Positions 8,363 to 18,130 of a stretch of DNA of 64,000 nucleotides are shown one piece after another; positions within the stretch are counted from its first letter, which is position 1, and every line of letters begins with the position of its first letter. The notes under the pieces are model-generated. The model was not told where the DNA came from, did not search any database, and saw nothing but the letters and a program-made list of their open reading frames with translations. Both the position numbers and the translations under genes were made by a program. Source of the stretch: Pandoraea communis (GTDB taxonomy: Bacteria; Pseudomonadota; Gammaproteobacteria; Burkholderiales; Burkholderiaceae); NCBI RefSeq assembly GCF_902459745.1, contig NZ_CABPSJ010000002.1, positions 434,001-498,000 on the forward strand, in the 5' to 3' direction.

Positions 8363-9427
8363 CTACTTGCGCACGCCAATATCGTGCGGCTTGCTGACTG
8401 TGGTGTCGTCTTTGACCGCAGCCTCCGCCTTCTCGACCAAATCGCGGCCGACAAGCACCTTCCATTTCATATAGACGGCGCGCGTCGCTTCGGCGAAGCG
8501 CTGACGCTGCTCAGGCGTGAGTCGCGTAACCTTCACGCCGCGCGCCTCCAGATCCTCCCATGTACCGCGCCCGGTGTTCAGAAGGTCTTCTCGTGCCAAC
8601 GTCACCTCGAAGCGTGCAGCCTCCATCGCTGCATCGCGAACGATGTCGCGATCCTGTGGCGACCAGCTATCCCAGACCTGCCGGTTGACCACAAACACGA
8701 TGGGATCGGCCACGTAATCCCATACCGTGATGTAGCGTTGCCCCAACGTATCGAGTCGCACATTGTTGTAGATCGTCAGCGGATTTTCCTGACCGTCGAT
8801 CTTGCGCGCGCGTATCGCCCGAATGGCCTCGCTCCACGTCATCTGGGTCGGCACCGCCCCCAACGCCGTGAAAATGTCGTTGAACAGCAATGACCCGACC
8901 ACACGGAAGCGCAAACCGCGCATGTCTTCGGGCGTGCGGATCGGGCGGCGCGAATTGCTCAGTTGCCGGAAACCGTTCTCCCCCCATGCCAGCGGCACCA
9001 CACCCTGCTCTTCCACACGGCGGAACAGCTCACGCCCTACGTCACCCTGAGTGAGCGCATCGAGCGACCGATAGCCACGCAACAGAAATGGCAGCGAAAA
9101 GACGTTGAATTCGGGGATGGCCGAAGACCAGTTGATCGTCGAGCCGACCGCCATGTCGATGACGCCCTGGCGCAACGCCGTGAACTCGCGTGTCTGATCG
9201 CCACCGACGAGCGTAGCGCCCGTGTGTAGCCGTATGTTGATGCGTCCGCGAGTCCGCTCGCGCACCATGTCTGCCCACAGCTGCGTGCCCTTGCCCCAAG
9301 GGGTGCCGGCATCGGGCACGATCGACAGCGAGTATTCGGCTTTATAAGGTTGCGCGGCCACAGGCAGTGCGATGACGGCGAGGGCAAGCGCGACTCCGAC
9401 GAGCCCCCGCCAGCCTTGATTACGCAT
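8363..9427 (-). CDS. TRAP transporter solute-binding protein, DctP family
   Basis: 354-aa periplasmic receptor. A Sec signal peptide is visible (MRNQGWRGLVGVALALAVIA, cleavage probably after PVAAQ near residue 26). The mature protein shows DctP/TAXI hallmarks: GKGTQLWADMVRERTRGRI, the DMAVGSTINW loop, and the ligand-carboxylate-binding arginine context MRGLRFRVVGS. No DctQ or DctM membrane subunits lie beside it, so it is either an orphan receptor for a TRAP system elsewhere or a remnant of one. The C-terminal segment is intact. Confidence 0.87.
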   Translation of the reverse strand: MRNQGWRGLVGVALALAVIALPVAAQPYKAEYSLSIVPDAGTPWGKGTQLWADMVRERTRGRINIRLHTGATLVGGDQTREFTALRQGVIDMAVGSTINWSSAIPEFNVFSLPFLLRGYRSLDALTQGDVGRELFRRVEEQGVVPLAWGENGFRQLSNSRRPIRTPEDMRGLRFRVVGSLLFNDIFTALGAVPTQMTWSEAIRAIRARKIDGQENPLTIYNNVRLDTLGQRYITVWDYVADPIVFVVNRQVWDSWSPQDRDIVRDAAMEAARFEVTLAREDLLNTGRGTWEDLEARGVKVTRLTPEQRQRFAEATRAVYMKWKVLVGRDLVEKAEAAVKDDTTVSKPHDIGVRK

Positions 9428-9605
9428 GGTGTCCCCAAGATGATCGGGGTACGACGTCAGTGCGACGCCCTTCTCGACCCCGTGAGCATCGGCAAATTAT
9501 GCGCTCGTGCTCACGAGGCTGACTGCCTCGGACATTCCCGGATTGCCGCATTGCACCCGGCCTGCGCAATCGCCCGAATCGTCACGACACTCGCCCTGAC
9601 AAGGT

Positions 9606-10382
9606 TCAGCCAATCGCCAGGCCATCGTCGACGGTCATGATCGAGCCGTTGATAAATCTGGAGTCGTCCGAGGCCAGAAGCAGAATCAACCCATCAAGAT
9701 CGCTCGGCTCGCCCACGCGCTGACGCGGCAGCATCTGAATCAGCTTGCGACCGGCCTCGGTCTGCCAATGCTCGTGATTGATCTCGGTGTCGATATAACC
9801 CGGACATAGCGCGTTCACATTGATATTGAAGCGCCCCCATTCCAGCGCCATCGCGCGCGTCATATGGATGACCGCCGCTTTGCTGATGCAGTACACGCCG
9901 AGCATGGAAATCGCCCGCTGTCCCGCCACCGACGCCACATTGATGATCCGGTGCTGACGCTGCGGATCGCCCTTGGCGCGCCGAATCATGCGCTTGGCGA
10001 CTTCCTGCGCCACAAAGAAGGTCCCTCGGGTGTTTGTGCCGAGGACGTAGTCGTATTCCTGAGGCGTGACGTCGACCAGCCGTTGTTGAGCCGAAACCCC
10101 CGAGTTGTTGATGAGAATATCGATAGCGCCTGCCTCGGTCTCGGCATGCGCCACGCCAGCACGAATGCTGTCGTAGTCGGTGACGTCCAGCGGAACGACG
10201 TGCGCAGCACCGCCCTGCGACTCGATCTCCGCGCGCAACTCCTTGAGCCGCTCCACACGGCGGCTGGCAAGCACGACCTTGGCCCCGGCCTGCGCGAGCA
10301 CCTTGGCAAACTGCATGCCGAGTCCGCTCGATGCCCCGGTCACCATCGCCACTTTGCCTTCCAGATTCAGCGAACGCCCCAT
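9606..10382 (-). CDS. SDR-family oxidoreductase
   Basis: 258-aa classical SDR. NAD(P)-binding TGASSGLG is at residues 15-22, NNSG follows in LINNSGVSAQQR, and the catalytic set is Ser in INVASVAGQ with YCISK. The SRR after strand beta-2 (LASRRVERLKE) suggests preference for NADPH. The closest characterised neighbours are 3-oxoacyl-reductase or hydroxyacyl-CoA dehydrogenase-like SDRs. It is divergent from the ETF-ubiquinone oxidoreductase gene 179 bp away, which fits a role in acyl-CoA metabolism; the substrate is unknown. Confidence 0.85.
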   Translation of the reverse strand: MGRSLNLEGKVAMVTGASSGLGMQFAKVLAQAGAKVVLASRRVERLKELRAEIESQGGAAHVVPLDVTDYDSIRAGVAHAETEAGAIDILINNSGVSAQQRLVDVTPQEYDYVLGTNTRGTFFVAQEVAKRMIRRAKGDPQRQHRIINVASVAGQRAISMLGVYCISKAAVIHMTRAMALEWGRFNINVNALCPGYIDTEINHEHWQTEAGRKLIQMLPRQRVGEPSDLDGLILLLASDDSRFINGSIMTVDDGLAIG

Positions 10383-10561
10383 CGTCGTCTCCCCTCAAGC
10401 CCGCACACCTATTGAAAAACGGCACCGCCCCAAGGCCCGCCGCTAGAGCTTCCCACCTACCAAACCGAACGATCGTGCTATTAATATGCGGTTGCGAGGT
10501 GTTCTCCATTCCCGGAAAATGGCCGCACCCACGAATTCTAACGTTTATAACAGGAGCATCA

Positions 10562-12232
10562 ATGGATCCCAAGCTGCTTGAGCAGTACGGCCCGAGGGAG
10601 TCGATGGAATATGACGTCGTCGTCGTTGGCGGCGGTCCGGCCGGCCTGTCCACGGCTATCCGTTTGAAGCAACGTGCGCAGGAAGCAGGCAAGGAAATCT
10701 CCGTTTGCGTGCTGGAAAAAGGCTCGGAGATCGGCGCCCACATTCTGTCGGGCGCTGTCATGGACCCGCGCGCACTGACCGAACTGATTCCGAACTGGAA
10801 GGAACTCGGCGCGCCGCTCGACACCCCCGTCGTCGAAGATCGCTTCCTGTTCCTGAACGAGACGGGTGCAACCCCCACCCCGTCGTGGCTGCTGCCGGCC
10901 TGCTTCCAGAATCACGGAAACTACGTCATCAGCCTGGGCAATGTCGTGCGCTGGCTTGGTCAGCAGGCCGAGGCGCTGGGCGTCGAAATCTTCCCGGGCT
11001 TTCCCGCCGCAGAGATTCTGTACGACGAAAATGGCGCAGTCATGGGCGTGGCGACCGGCAACATGGGCGTTGGCAAGGACGGCGAGCCGACCGAGAACTT
11101 CCAACTCGGCATGGAGCTGCACGCGAAGTACACGATCTTTTCGGAAGGCGCGCGCGGCAGTCTCGGCCGCCAGTTAATGCGCAAGTTCAACCTCGACGAT
11201 GGTCGCGATCCTCAGGCTTACGGCCTGGGCATCAAGGAACTGTGGGAAATCGATCCGGCCAAGCACAAGGAAGGCCTCGTGATCCACACGGCCGGCTGGC
11301 CGCTCAATTCCCAAACCTACGGCGGCTCGTTCCTCTATCACTTGCCGAACCATCAGGTCGCGGTAGGTTTTATCGTCGGTCTCGACTACAGCAATCCGTA
11401 TCTGTCGCCGTTCGAGGAGTTTCAGCGCTACAAGACGCATCCGTCGATTCGCCACTTCCTCGAAGGTGGCAAGCGTGTCTCATACGGCGCACGTGCCATC
11501 ACGGCGGGCGGGCTGCTGGCGCTGCCGAAACTCGTCTTCAAGGGCGGCGCGCTGGTCGGCTGCGAGGCGGGTTTCCTCAACGTGAGCCGCATCAAGGGCA
11601 GTCACGCCGCCATCAAGAGCGGCATGATGGCCGCCGACGCTGCTTTCGACGCGCTGGCCGCTGAGCGTCAGCGTGACGAGCTTGTGGCTTACCCGGCGGC
11701 GTTCGAGCAATCGTGGCTGCACGAAGAACTGAACAAGGCGCGCAACTTCAAGCAGTGGTTCAAGAAGGGCCTGACCGTTGCCACGCTCATGACGGGCATC
11801 GAACAGAAGCTGCTCGGCGGCAAGATGCCGTGGACGATCCACCGCAAGAAGGCCGATCACGAATGTCTGCTGCCGGCAGCGCAATGCCAACCGATCGTCT
11901 ATCCGAAGCCGGATGGCAAGCTCACCTTCGACCGTCTGTCGTCGGTCTTCATCTCGAACACCAACCACGAAGAGAACCAGCCGGCACACTTGACGCTCAA
12001 GGACCCCAGCGTGCCGGTCGGTATCAATCTGGCCGAATACGCGGGCCCGGAGCAACGTTATTGCCCGGCGGGTGTGTATGAGTTCGTGAAGAACGACGAC
12101 GACTCCGAGCGTCTGCAAATCAACGCGCAGAACTGCGTGCACTGCAAGACCTGCGACATCAAGGACCCGACGCAGAATATCGTGTGGGTAACACCGGAAG
12201 GCGGTGGCGGGCCGAACTACCCGAATATGTGA
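10562..12232 (+). CDS. Electron-transferring flavoprotein-ubiquinone oxidoreductase
   Basis: 556-aa ETF-QO, a membrane-associated iron-sulfur flavoprotein that passes electrons from fatty-acid and amino-acid dehydrogenases (through ETF) to ubiquinone. The start at 10562 (MDPKLLEQYGPRES) has an AGGAG site 4-5 nt upstream. The FAD dinucleotide motif VVVVGGGPAGLSTAIRL is near residue 20. The C-terminal ferredoxin-like region holds the four [4Fe-4S] cysteines: YCPAGVYEF and CVHCKTCDIKDP (about residues 500-531). Length and domain order match the family. It is divergent from an SDR gene and followed by a small exported protein gene. Confidence 0.95.
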   Translation: MDPKLLEQYGPRESMEYDVVVVGGGPAGLSTAIRLKQRAQEAGKEISVCVLEKGSEIGAHILSGAVMDPRALTELIPNWKELGAPLDTPVVEDRFLFLNETGATPTPSWLLPACFQNHGNYVISLGNVVRWLGQQAEALGVEIFPGFPAAEILYDENGAVMGVATGNMGVGKDGEPTENFQLGMELHAKYTIFSEGARGSLGRQLMRKFNLDDGRDPQAYGLGIKELWEIDPAKHKEGLVIHTAGWPLNSQTYGGSFLYHLPNHQVAVGFIVGLDYSNPYLSPFEEFQRYKTHPSIRHFLEGGKRVSYGARAITAGGLLALPKLVFKGGALVGCEAGFLNVSRIKGSHAAIKSGMMAADAAFDALAAERQRDELVAYPAAFEQSWLHEELNKARNFKQWFKKGLTVATLMTGIEQKLLGGKMPWTIHRKKADHECLLPAAQCQPIVYPKPDGKLTFDRLSSVFISNTNHEENQPAHLTLKDPSVPVGINLAEYAGPEQRYCPAGVYEFVKNDDDSERLQINAQNCVHCKTCDIKDPTQNIVWVTPEGGGGPNYPNM

Positions 12233-12359
12233 TGTCGATTGCCGCCGGTTCGTCCGGCGGTTTTTGTTTGCAGACTGCCCGTGACACGCTGTTGCGCAAC
12301 CTGCCCGCTGAATCGCGCTCACGTCGGATTCGAATCAACGTCATTGGTAAGGAGGCACG

Positions 12360-12674
12360 ATGTCGAGAACTTCCGTATGGCTGTCGGGTGTCGCGCTGAC
12401 GGGCACCCTCGCACTCACTTGCGGCGCGGTGCAAGCCAAGTCAGTGGCCTACCTGTGCGATAACGCGCACGTCGCGCTAGTCGTCTATGACGATCACAAC
12501 CTCGGCGGCAACGTTACGCTGTACTGGATGGGCAAGCGCGAGGTGCTCAAGCCGGCACGGGCCGCAAGCGGGGAAAAGCACGTCGGCCCCACCCTCATCT
12601 GGTGGAGCAAGGGACCGGAAGGTACGCTCTACACAGCCAGAGGTGAACACCCGATCACGCAATGCAAGGCGTAG
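12360..12674 (+). CDS. Small exported protein, MliC/C-type lysozyme inhibitor-like
   Basis: 104-aa protein with a signal peptide (hydrophobic core VALTGTLALTCG, likely cleavage after VQA at 26). The mature part has the layout of the MliC/PliC lysozyme-inhibitor fold: an N-terminal VAYLCDN strand with a cysteine, a SGEKH turn where MliC has its conserved Ser-Gly loop, a WWSKGPEGTL strand where MliC has the lysozyme-contacting WxxKG segment, and a C-terminal cysteine (TQCKA) that could pair with the first. The cysteine inside the signal peptide is not in a good lipobox (ALTC), so the product looks periplasmic, not lipid-anchored. An RBS-like GGAGG precedes the ATG. It is followed by a terminator. 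Assignment is by pattern only. Confidence 0.65.
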   Translation: MSRTSVWLSGVALTGTLALTCGAVQAKSVAYLCDNAHVALVVYDDHNLGGNVTLYWMGKREVLKPARAASGEKHVGPTLIWWSKGPEGTLYTARGEHPITQCKA

Positions 12675-12682
12675 GGCATAAA

Positions 12683-12711
12683 AAAACGCCAGACAATTCG
12701 TCTGGCGTTTT
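12683..12711. terminator. Rho-independent terminator, probably bidirectional
   Basis: Perfect 8-bp stem CGCCAGAC/GTCTGGCG with a 5-nt loop, flanked by A-run and T-run. It sits 8 bp after the MliC-like gene and ahead of the convergent aroC stop. Confidence 0.85.
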
Positions 12712-12770
12712 GCGTTCCTGCAATTGGCTGCGCCCCAGCGGGAGCCTCGCTTACCGCCAGTCCAGCATCT

Positions 12771-13874
12771 TCACTCCGGCGCGCGTGCCGCGATGACTGG
12801 CGTGTTGACCTGCACATCGCCGCACTGGGCTCGGTGGCGCAGGGCATGATCGATCAGCACGAGCGCCAGCAACGCTTCGGCAATCGGCGTTGCGCGAATG
12901 CCCACGCACGGGTCATGACGACCGAAAGTCTCCACCGTCGACGGTTGCCCCGTGACATCGATCGAACGACGCGGCGTACGAATGCTCGATGTGGGCTTGA
13001 CCACGATCGAGACGTCGATGTCCTGCCCAGTGGAAATACCCCCCAGAATGCCGCCGGCGTTGTTCCCGACGAAGCCTTCGGAGGTCAGTTCGTCGCCGTG
13101 CTCCGATCCCTTCTGCGTAACGCTACGGAAACCCGCCCCGATCTCAACGCCCTTGACGGCGTTCAACCCCATCATCGCGTGAGCAATATCCGCGTCCAGA
13201 CGGTCGAACAGCGGCTCGCCCAGCCCAACCGGAACGCCCGTCGCCACGATACGCAGCTTGGCCCCGACGGAATCTCCGGCTTTGCGAAGATCGTCCATAT
13301 AGGTTTCAAGTTGCGGAACAACTTCCGCGTTAGCCGCGAAAAACGAGTTTTGCGACGCCTGCGACCAATCGGTCTGTGGTATTTCGACGTCACCGATCTG
13401 TGTCATGCAGCCGCGCACCTGTACGCCATACCGTTCAGCCAGCCACTTCTTGGCGACCGCGCCCGCGGCCACGACCGGTGCCGTCAGGCGTGCCGACGAG
13501 CGGCCACCTCCGCGATAATCGCGAACGCCGTACTTTTGCAGATAGGTGTAATCGGCATGTCCGGGACGGAACGTCTGGGCAATGTTACCGTAGTCTTTGC
13601 TGCGCTGATCGGTATTACGGATGAGCAGCGCGATCGGCGTGCCCGTCGTGACACCTTCGAACACTCCCGAGAGGATCTCGACGGCGTCCGGTTCGTTACG
13701 CTGCGTGACATGGCGCGACGTGCCAGGGCGGCGGCGATCCAGCTCCACCTGAATGTCGGCTTCCGTGAGCGCCATTCCCGGCGGGCAGCCATCGATGACA
13801 CAGCCAATGGCCGGGCCATGCGATTCGCCAAAAGTGGTGACGGTAAACAGGGTTCCAAGCGTATTGCCAGACAT
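12771..13874 (-). CDS. aroC: Chorismate synthase
   Basis: 367-aa chorismate synthase, the last step of the shikimate pathway (EPSP to chorismate, needing reduced FMN). Signatures present: [18 protein letters not shown] near the N-terminus, [13 protein letters not shown] in the middle, and [14 protein letters not shown] near the C-terminus. The ATG at 13874 ([16 protein letters not shown]) is the standard start; the frame stays open upstream to 14135 without family similarity. It follows the MFS-acyltransferase gene on the same strand after 175 bp in which nothing else is seen. Confidence 0.96.
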   Translation of the reverse strand: MSGNTLGTLFTVTTFGESHGPAIGCVIDGCPPGMALTEADIQVELDRRRPGTSRHVTQRNEPDAVEILSGVFEGVTTGTPIALLIRNTDQRSKDYGNIAQTFRPGHADYTYLQKYGVRDYRGGGRSSARLTAPVVAAGAVAKKWLAERYGVQVRGCMTQIGDVEIPQTDWSQASQNSFFAANAEVVPQLETYMDDLRKAGDSVGAKLRIVATGVPVGLGEPLFDRLDADIAHAMMGLNAVKGVEIGAGFRSVTQKGSEHGDELTSEGFVGNNAGGILGGISTGQDIDVSIVVKPTSSIRTPRRSIDVTGQPSTVETFGRHDPCVGIRATPIAEALLALVLIDHALRHRAQCGDVQVNTPVIAARAPE

Positions 13875-14049
13875 ACGGGGATCAGGTTCGGATGAGGCGG
13901 AGGCCCTATTATGCCAGCGATCCCTCCGGACCGCGCCGCCCTGTGCAGCACACCGTGACGTCAAAGGCCCGAATAGCAGCATCTTGGGCGCCATTCTGAC
14001 GCCCTCTGAGAGAAATCCGATCGACGCGACGCGTTTCTCCAGGCGTCCG

Positions 14050-15969
14050 TCAGACCGGCCACGGGCCGCGAAGCTTGAGCACCTTTTCGCGCAGGGCTTC
14101 CGGCGTAGCTTGGGCCGGTGCCACCGGCGCCCCAATGACGAGCTCCAGTCGGTTCAGAATGCCGCGCTTGAACGGACGCGTCATCGCCGCACCGCCGTGC
14201 CGTGAGAAGAAACTGCCCCACAACCCACGTAGCGCCATCGGCACGACCGGCACCGGGCTACGCTCGATAATGCGCTGCACGCCCTGACGGAACACCTGCA
14301 CGTCACCCGACGCCGTGAGTTTCCCCTCGGGGAAGATACAAACGACCTCGCCCGCCGCCAATGCCTTTGCGATCTGCTCGTAGGCCTTATTGAGCCCCCC
14401 TGCGTCCTCGTGTGCAGGCGCAATCGGAATTGCTCCCACCGTTCGGAAGAACCACGACAACACCGGGATACGGAAAATCCGATGGTCCATCACAAAACGA
14501 ACCGGTCGCCGGATCGACGCACCGATGACCACGGCGTCGGCGAAGCTCACGTGATTGCAGACCAGCACGCACGGGCCCTCATCCGGAATCTGGTCGGCCC
14601 CTTTGACATCGATACGGTAGAGGGTGTGCAACAGCATCCACATCACGAAGCGGATCAGGAATTCCGGAAGCAACGTGTAGAGATAGACCGCGACCAGCGC
14701 ATTGAGAATGCCGGTAACGAGATACAACTGATCGATGGTGAATCCGGCTCTCGTGAGCGCCATCGCCATGAGCGCGGACACGATCATGAACAACGCGTTG
14801 AGAATATTGTTCGCGGCAATGATGCGCGCGCGGTGCGACGGTTTGCTGCGGCTCTGAATTAGCGCATACTGCGGCACGCTATAGAAACCACCGAACATCG
14901 CCAGCAGGAACAGATCGGCCAGAATTCGCCAATGTGCCGGCTGCGAGACGAACTGCCCGACCGTCTGGAGTGCAGCCCCACCGGCTCCTCCCCGGCTGGC
15001 AAAGTACAGATCAACCGCAAACACGGTCATGCCGATCGAGCCGAAGGGCACCAGTCCGATTTCCACCTTGCCGGACGAGAGCCGCTCGCAGAGCAGCGAG
15101 CCGACGCCGATCCCGACGGAGAACATGGCAAGCAGCAAGGTGACGACATCCGGGTCGGCACCCAGCACGTCATGCGCGAAGTTGAAAAAAGACGCGAGAA
15201 AGGTTGCCCCGAGGAACCAAAGCCAGGAGATGCCGAGCAGGCTCTGGAACACGGCTCGGTCGGTGCGCGCGATGCGCAGATTCCTCCACGTCTCGGTAAA
15301 CGGGTTCCAGTTGATACGCAGGTCCGGCTGGGCAGCAGGCGTTTGCGGCACCCACGTTGATGCCAGCCGCCCCAACAACGCCAACCCAAGGCAGACACCA
15401 CCGAGCCACGGCAGCGAACCTGCTCCACCTCCCGCAATCTCGCCACCGATGATCGTGCCGATCAGAATCGCCACAAACGTGCCCATTTCAACCAGGCCGT
15501 TACCGCCGACCAATTCGTGATTGGCGAGATGCTGCGGCAGATACGCATACTTCACCGGCCCGAAGAGTGTGGAGTGCAGCCCCATCAGGAATGTGCAGAC
15601 GAACAGCAATGGCGCGCTCGCCCAGATGAAACCGGCCGCACCGACAGCCATGATGGCAATCTCGAGTGTCTTGACGAAGCGGATCAGGCGCGCCTTGTCC
15701 CACTTGTCGGCAATCTGGCCGCTGGTCGCAGAAAACAGGAGAAATGGCGCGATGAAGATGGCCGAAATCAGGAATGCCGCAGTCTTGCCGTCGACGTTCT
15801 CAAAGAGGGAGGCGTGGTAGGTGACAAGCGACGTGAACGCGATCTTGAACACGTTGTCGTTCATCGCGCCCAGAAACTGCGTCCAGAAGAACGGCGCAAA
15901 GCGTCGTTCTTTCAGCAGACGTGATTGGTGGCCCTCGCCGCGTGCCCCGCGCTGGCTGGCCTCACTCAC
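14050..15969 (-). CDS. MFS lysophospholipid transporter-acyltransferase fusion (LplT-PlsC type)
   Basis: 639-aa two-domain membrane protein. Residues about 20-420 are an MFS transporter resembling LplT ([19 protein letters not shown] at the N-terminus; [13 protein letters not shown]). Residues about 435-639 are a PlsC-type 1-acyl-glycerol-phosphate acyltransferase domain with NHVSFAD (HxxxxD, 472-478) and FPEG (546-549). In E. coli, LplT flips lysophospholipids inward and Aas re-acylates them; here both steps are in one chain. The AMP-ligase (acyl-ACP synthetase) domain found in Aas and in longer fusions is missing, so acyl donor supply must come from elsewhere. Its start overlaps the CBS gene stop by ATGA, indicating translational coupling. 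Confidence 0.88.
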   Translation of the reverse strand: MSEASQRGARGEGHQSRLLKERRFAPFFWTQFLGAMNDNVFKIAFTSLVTYHASLFENVDGKTAAFLISAIFIAPFLLFSATSGQIADKWDKARLIRFVKTLEIAIMAVGAAGFIWASAPLLFVCTFLMGLHSTLFGPVKYAYLPQHLANHELVGGNGLVEMGTFVAILIGTIIGGEIAGGGAGSLPWLGGVCLGLALLGRLASTWVPQTPAAQPDLRINWNPFTETWRNLRIARTDRAVFQSLLGISWLWFLGATFLASFFNFAHDVLGADPDVVTLLLAMFSVGIGVGSLLCERLSSGKVEIGLVPFGSIGMTVFAVDLYFASRGGAGGAALQTVGQFVSQPAHWRILADLFLLAMFGGFYSVPQYALIQSRSKPSHRARIIAANNILNALFMIVSALMAMALTRAGFTIDQLYLVTGILNALVAVYLYTLLPEFLIRFVMWMLLHTLYRIDVKGADQIPDEGPCVLVCNHVSFADAVVIGASIRRPVRFVMDHRIFRIPVLSWFFRTVGAIPIAPAHEDAGGLNKAYEQIAKALAAGEVVCIFPEGKLTASGDVQVFRQGVQRIIERSPVPVVPMALRGLWGSFFSRHGGAAMTRPFKRGILNRLELVIGAPVAPAQATPEALREKVLKLRGPWPV

Positions 15970-16421
15970 TTCGCGTTTTCCGCTTCCTCGGCCGGCCAGT
16001 CACGAATGTAGGCCTTGAGCATGCGGTTCTCGAAGGATTGCTCCTCGACGACCGCCCGTGCCACATCGTAGAAGGAAATCACACCCATGAGCGTGCGGTT
16101 GTCCATGACCGGCAAATAGCGTGCGTGACGCTCGAGCATCATGCGCCGCACTTCGTTCACATCCGTCTCCGGGGTACAGGTGAGCGGATGATCGTCCATG
16201 ACCTTGCGAATCGTGGAGCCGCCCACGGTACCGCCGTTCTTGCTGATCGTATTGATGATCTCGCGGAACGTGAGCATGCCCACGAGATCGCCGTACTCCA
16301 TCACGACGAGCGAGCCGATGTCGTGTTCCGCCATCGCGTCGACGGCATCGGCCAGCGACGTCTCCGGGGTCACGGTGAAAAGGGTGTTGCCCTTTACTTG
16401 CAGGATGTCAGACACACGCAT
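15966..16421 (-). CDS. Tandem CBS-domain protein
   Basis: 151-aa protein made of two CBS motifs (a Bateman module): residues about 5-60 (GNTLFTVTPETSLADAVDAM) and 75-135 (DDHPLTCTPETDVNEVRRMM, then LPVMDNRTLMGVISFYDV). Such modules bind adenosyl nucleotides and often regulate partners. The start at 16421 is chosen for the GAGGAG site 8 nt upstream. The stop overlaps the start of the MFS-acyltransferase gene (ATGA), so the two products are made together; whether the CBS protein regulates that enzyme is untested. Confidence 0.87.
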   Translation of the reverse strand: MRVSDILQVKGNTLFTVTPETSLADAVDAMAEHDIGSLVVMEYGDLVGMLTFREIINTISKNGGTVGGSTIRKVMDDHPLTCTPETDVNEVRRMMLERHARYLPVMDNRTLMGVISFYDVARAVVEEQSFENRMLKAYIRDWPAEEAENAK

Positions 16422-16430
16422 GGCACACAC

Positions 16431-16822
16431 TCCTCGTTGTGATACTCGGGCAATCGTGGCGGAACGCTGCCACCGGACGTATTGCCAGACTTCGGCTTGC
16501 GAGACGGAACGCTGGCGCGCACGCCGTTGTCTCCGCGCAAATAGTTATTAGAACATGTTCAAAGGATGCTATCGGAAAGCGCCTGAAAAGGAAAGGCGTA
16601 AGACGCGCACATGTCCGTGTGACGCGGGTTTTCGGCCGATTCCTTGCCAGCGCTCGGACATTGCCGTGCCTCCCGCATCGGACAACACCGTCATTTGCCT
16701 GACGAGGGTTGCAAAGCCTGTCAGTGCGCACGAAGGTGGTGCTAGCATTGCCGTATACGTAAAGTCCGCATCACGAGTCAGCGCCAAGTCAACGTCAAGC
16801 CAACTGCGAGGCCTTCTCCGAC
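16431..16822. other. Divergent intergenic region, CBS protein / metY
   Basis: 392 bp between divergent genes. It must hold promoters for both. The only clear element seen is a perfect 10-bp palindrome GAACATGTTC at 16551-16560. No ORF with coding character and no riboswitch that could be recognised. Confidence 0.5.
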
Positions 16823-18130
16823 ATGTCAGCACCGCACTTCGACACACTCGCCCTGCACGCCGGGGCTGCCCCCGACCCGGTCACGGGAGCGCGGGCCACC
16901 CCGATCTATCAGACCACGTCGTTCGTGTTCTCCGATACCGATCAGGCGGCCGCCCTCTTCAATATGGAACGTGCCGGGCATGTCTATTCGCGCATTTCCA
17001 ATCCGACGAATGCCGTTTTCGAAGAGCGCATGGCCGCGCTGGAAAATGGCGCCGGCGCCATCTCGACGGCGAGCGGTCAGGCCGCGCTGCACCTTGCCAT
17101 TGCCACGCTGATGGGGGCAGGCTCGCACATCGTGGCATCAGGCGCGCTGTATGGTGGCTCGCACAATCTGCTGCATTACACGCTGCGCCGTTTCGGCATC
17201 GAGACCACGTTTGTCCGCCCTGGCGATCTGGATGGGTGGCGCGCCGCCGTGCGCCCCGAAACCCGGCTGTTCTTCGGTGAGACGCTCGGCAATCCGGGGC
17301 TCGACGTCCTCGACATTCCTCAAGTCGCCCAGATCGCTCATGATGCCGGCGTGCCCTTGCTGGTCGATAGCACGTTCACAACGCCCTGGCTGATCCGGCC
17401 ATTCGATCACGGCGCCGATCTCGTGTATCACTCCGCCACCAAGTTTCTTGGCGGTCACGGTACGACCATCGGCGGCATTCTGATCGACGGCGGCACGTTC
17501 GATTTCGAGAGAAGCGGTAAATTCCCCGAGTTGACCGAGCCGTATGACGGATTCCACGGCATGGTTTTCGCGGAAGAGAATTCCGTCGCTCCCTTCCTGT
17601 TGCGCGCGCGGCGCGAGGGCTTGCGTGACTTTGGTGCGTGCCTGCATCCACAGGCGGCCTGGCAACTGCTGCAAGGCATCGAAACGCTACCGCTACGCAT
17701 GGCGCGGCATGTGGACAATGCGCGTCGTGTGGTGGCGTTCCTCGCGGGGCACGAGGCCGTGGCGAGCGTGGCCTACCCCGAACTGCCATCACACCCCGAT
17801 TACGCATTGGCCAAACGTCTGCTGCCACGCGGTGCGGGCGCCGTATTCAGCTTCAATCTGAACGGAGACCGCGCGGCGGGACGCCGCTTCATCGAGTCTC
17901 TGAAACTCTTCTCGCATTTGGCCAACGTCGGCGACGCACGCTCGCTCGTCATTCACCCCGCTTCCACCACGCATTTCCGCATGGACCCGGCAGCACTCGC
18001 TGCGGCCGGTATCGGGGAGGGCACCGTACGCCTGTCGATCGGCCTGGAAGACCCCGACGACCTGATTCAAGACCTCAAGCGTGGCCTGAAAGCGGCCGTC
18101 AAATCCTCAGCCAAGGGGCAAGCCCGATGA
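16823..18130 (+). CDS. metY: O-acetylhomoserine (or O-succinylhomoserine) sulfhydrylase
   Basis: 435-aa PLP enzyme of the Cys/Met metabolism family that makes homocysteine directly from an activated homoserine and sulfide. The PLP lysine sits in HSATKFLGGHG; other family marks are YSRISNPTNAVFEERMAALE, GQAALHLAI, and the C-terminal NVGDARSLVIHPASTTH, which is typical of this class. Length near 430 favours the O-acetylhomoserine type (MetY) over shorter MetZ. The last four bases overlap the next ATG (ATGA), so translation of the downstream hydrolase is coupled to it. The ATG at 16823 was chosen because the protein then begins at SAPHFDTLALHAG. Confidence 0.88.
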   Translation: MSAPHFDTLALHAGAAPDPVTGARATPIYQTTSFVFSDTDQAAALFNMERAGHVYSRISNPTNAVFEERMAALENGAGAISTASGQAALHLAIATLMGAGSHIVASGALYGGSHNLLHYTLRRFGIETTFVRPGDLDGWRAAVRPETRLFFGETLGNPGLDVLDIPQVAQIAHDAGVPLLVDSTFTTPWLIRPFDHGADLVYHSATKFLGGHGTTIGGILIDGGTFDFERSGKFPELTEPYDGFHGMVFAEENSVAPFLLRARREGLRDFGACLHPQAAWQLLQGIETLPLRMARHVDNARRVVAFLAGHEAVASVAYPELPSHPDYALAKRLLPRGAGAVFSFNLNGDRAAGRRFIESLKLFSHLANVGDARSLVIHPASTTHFRMDPAALAAAGIGEGTVRLSIGLEDPDDLIQDLKRGLKAAVKSSAKGQAR

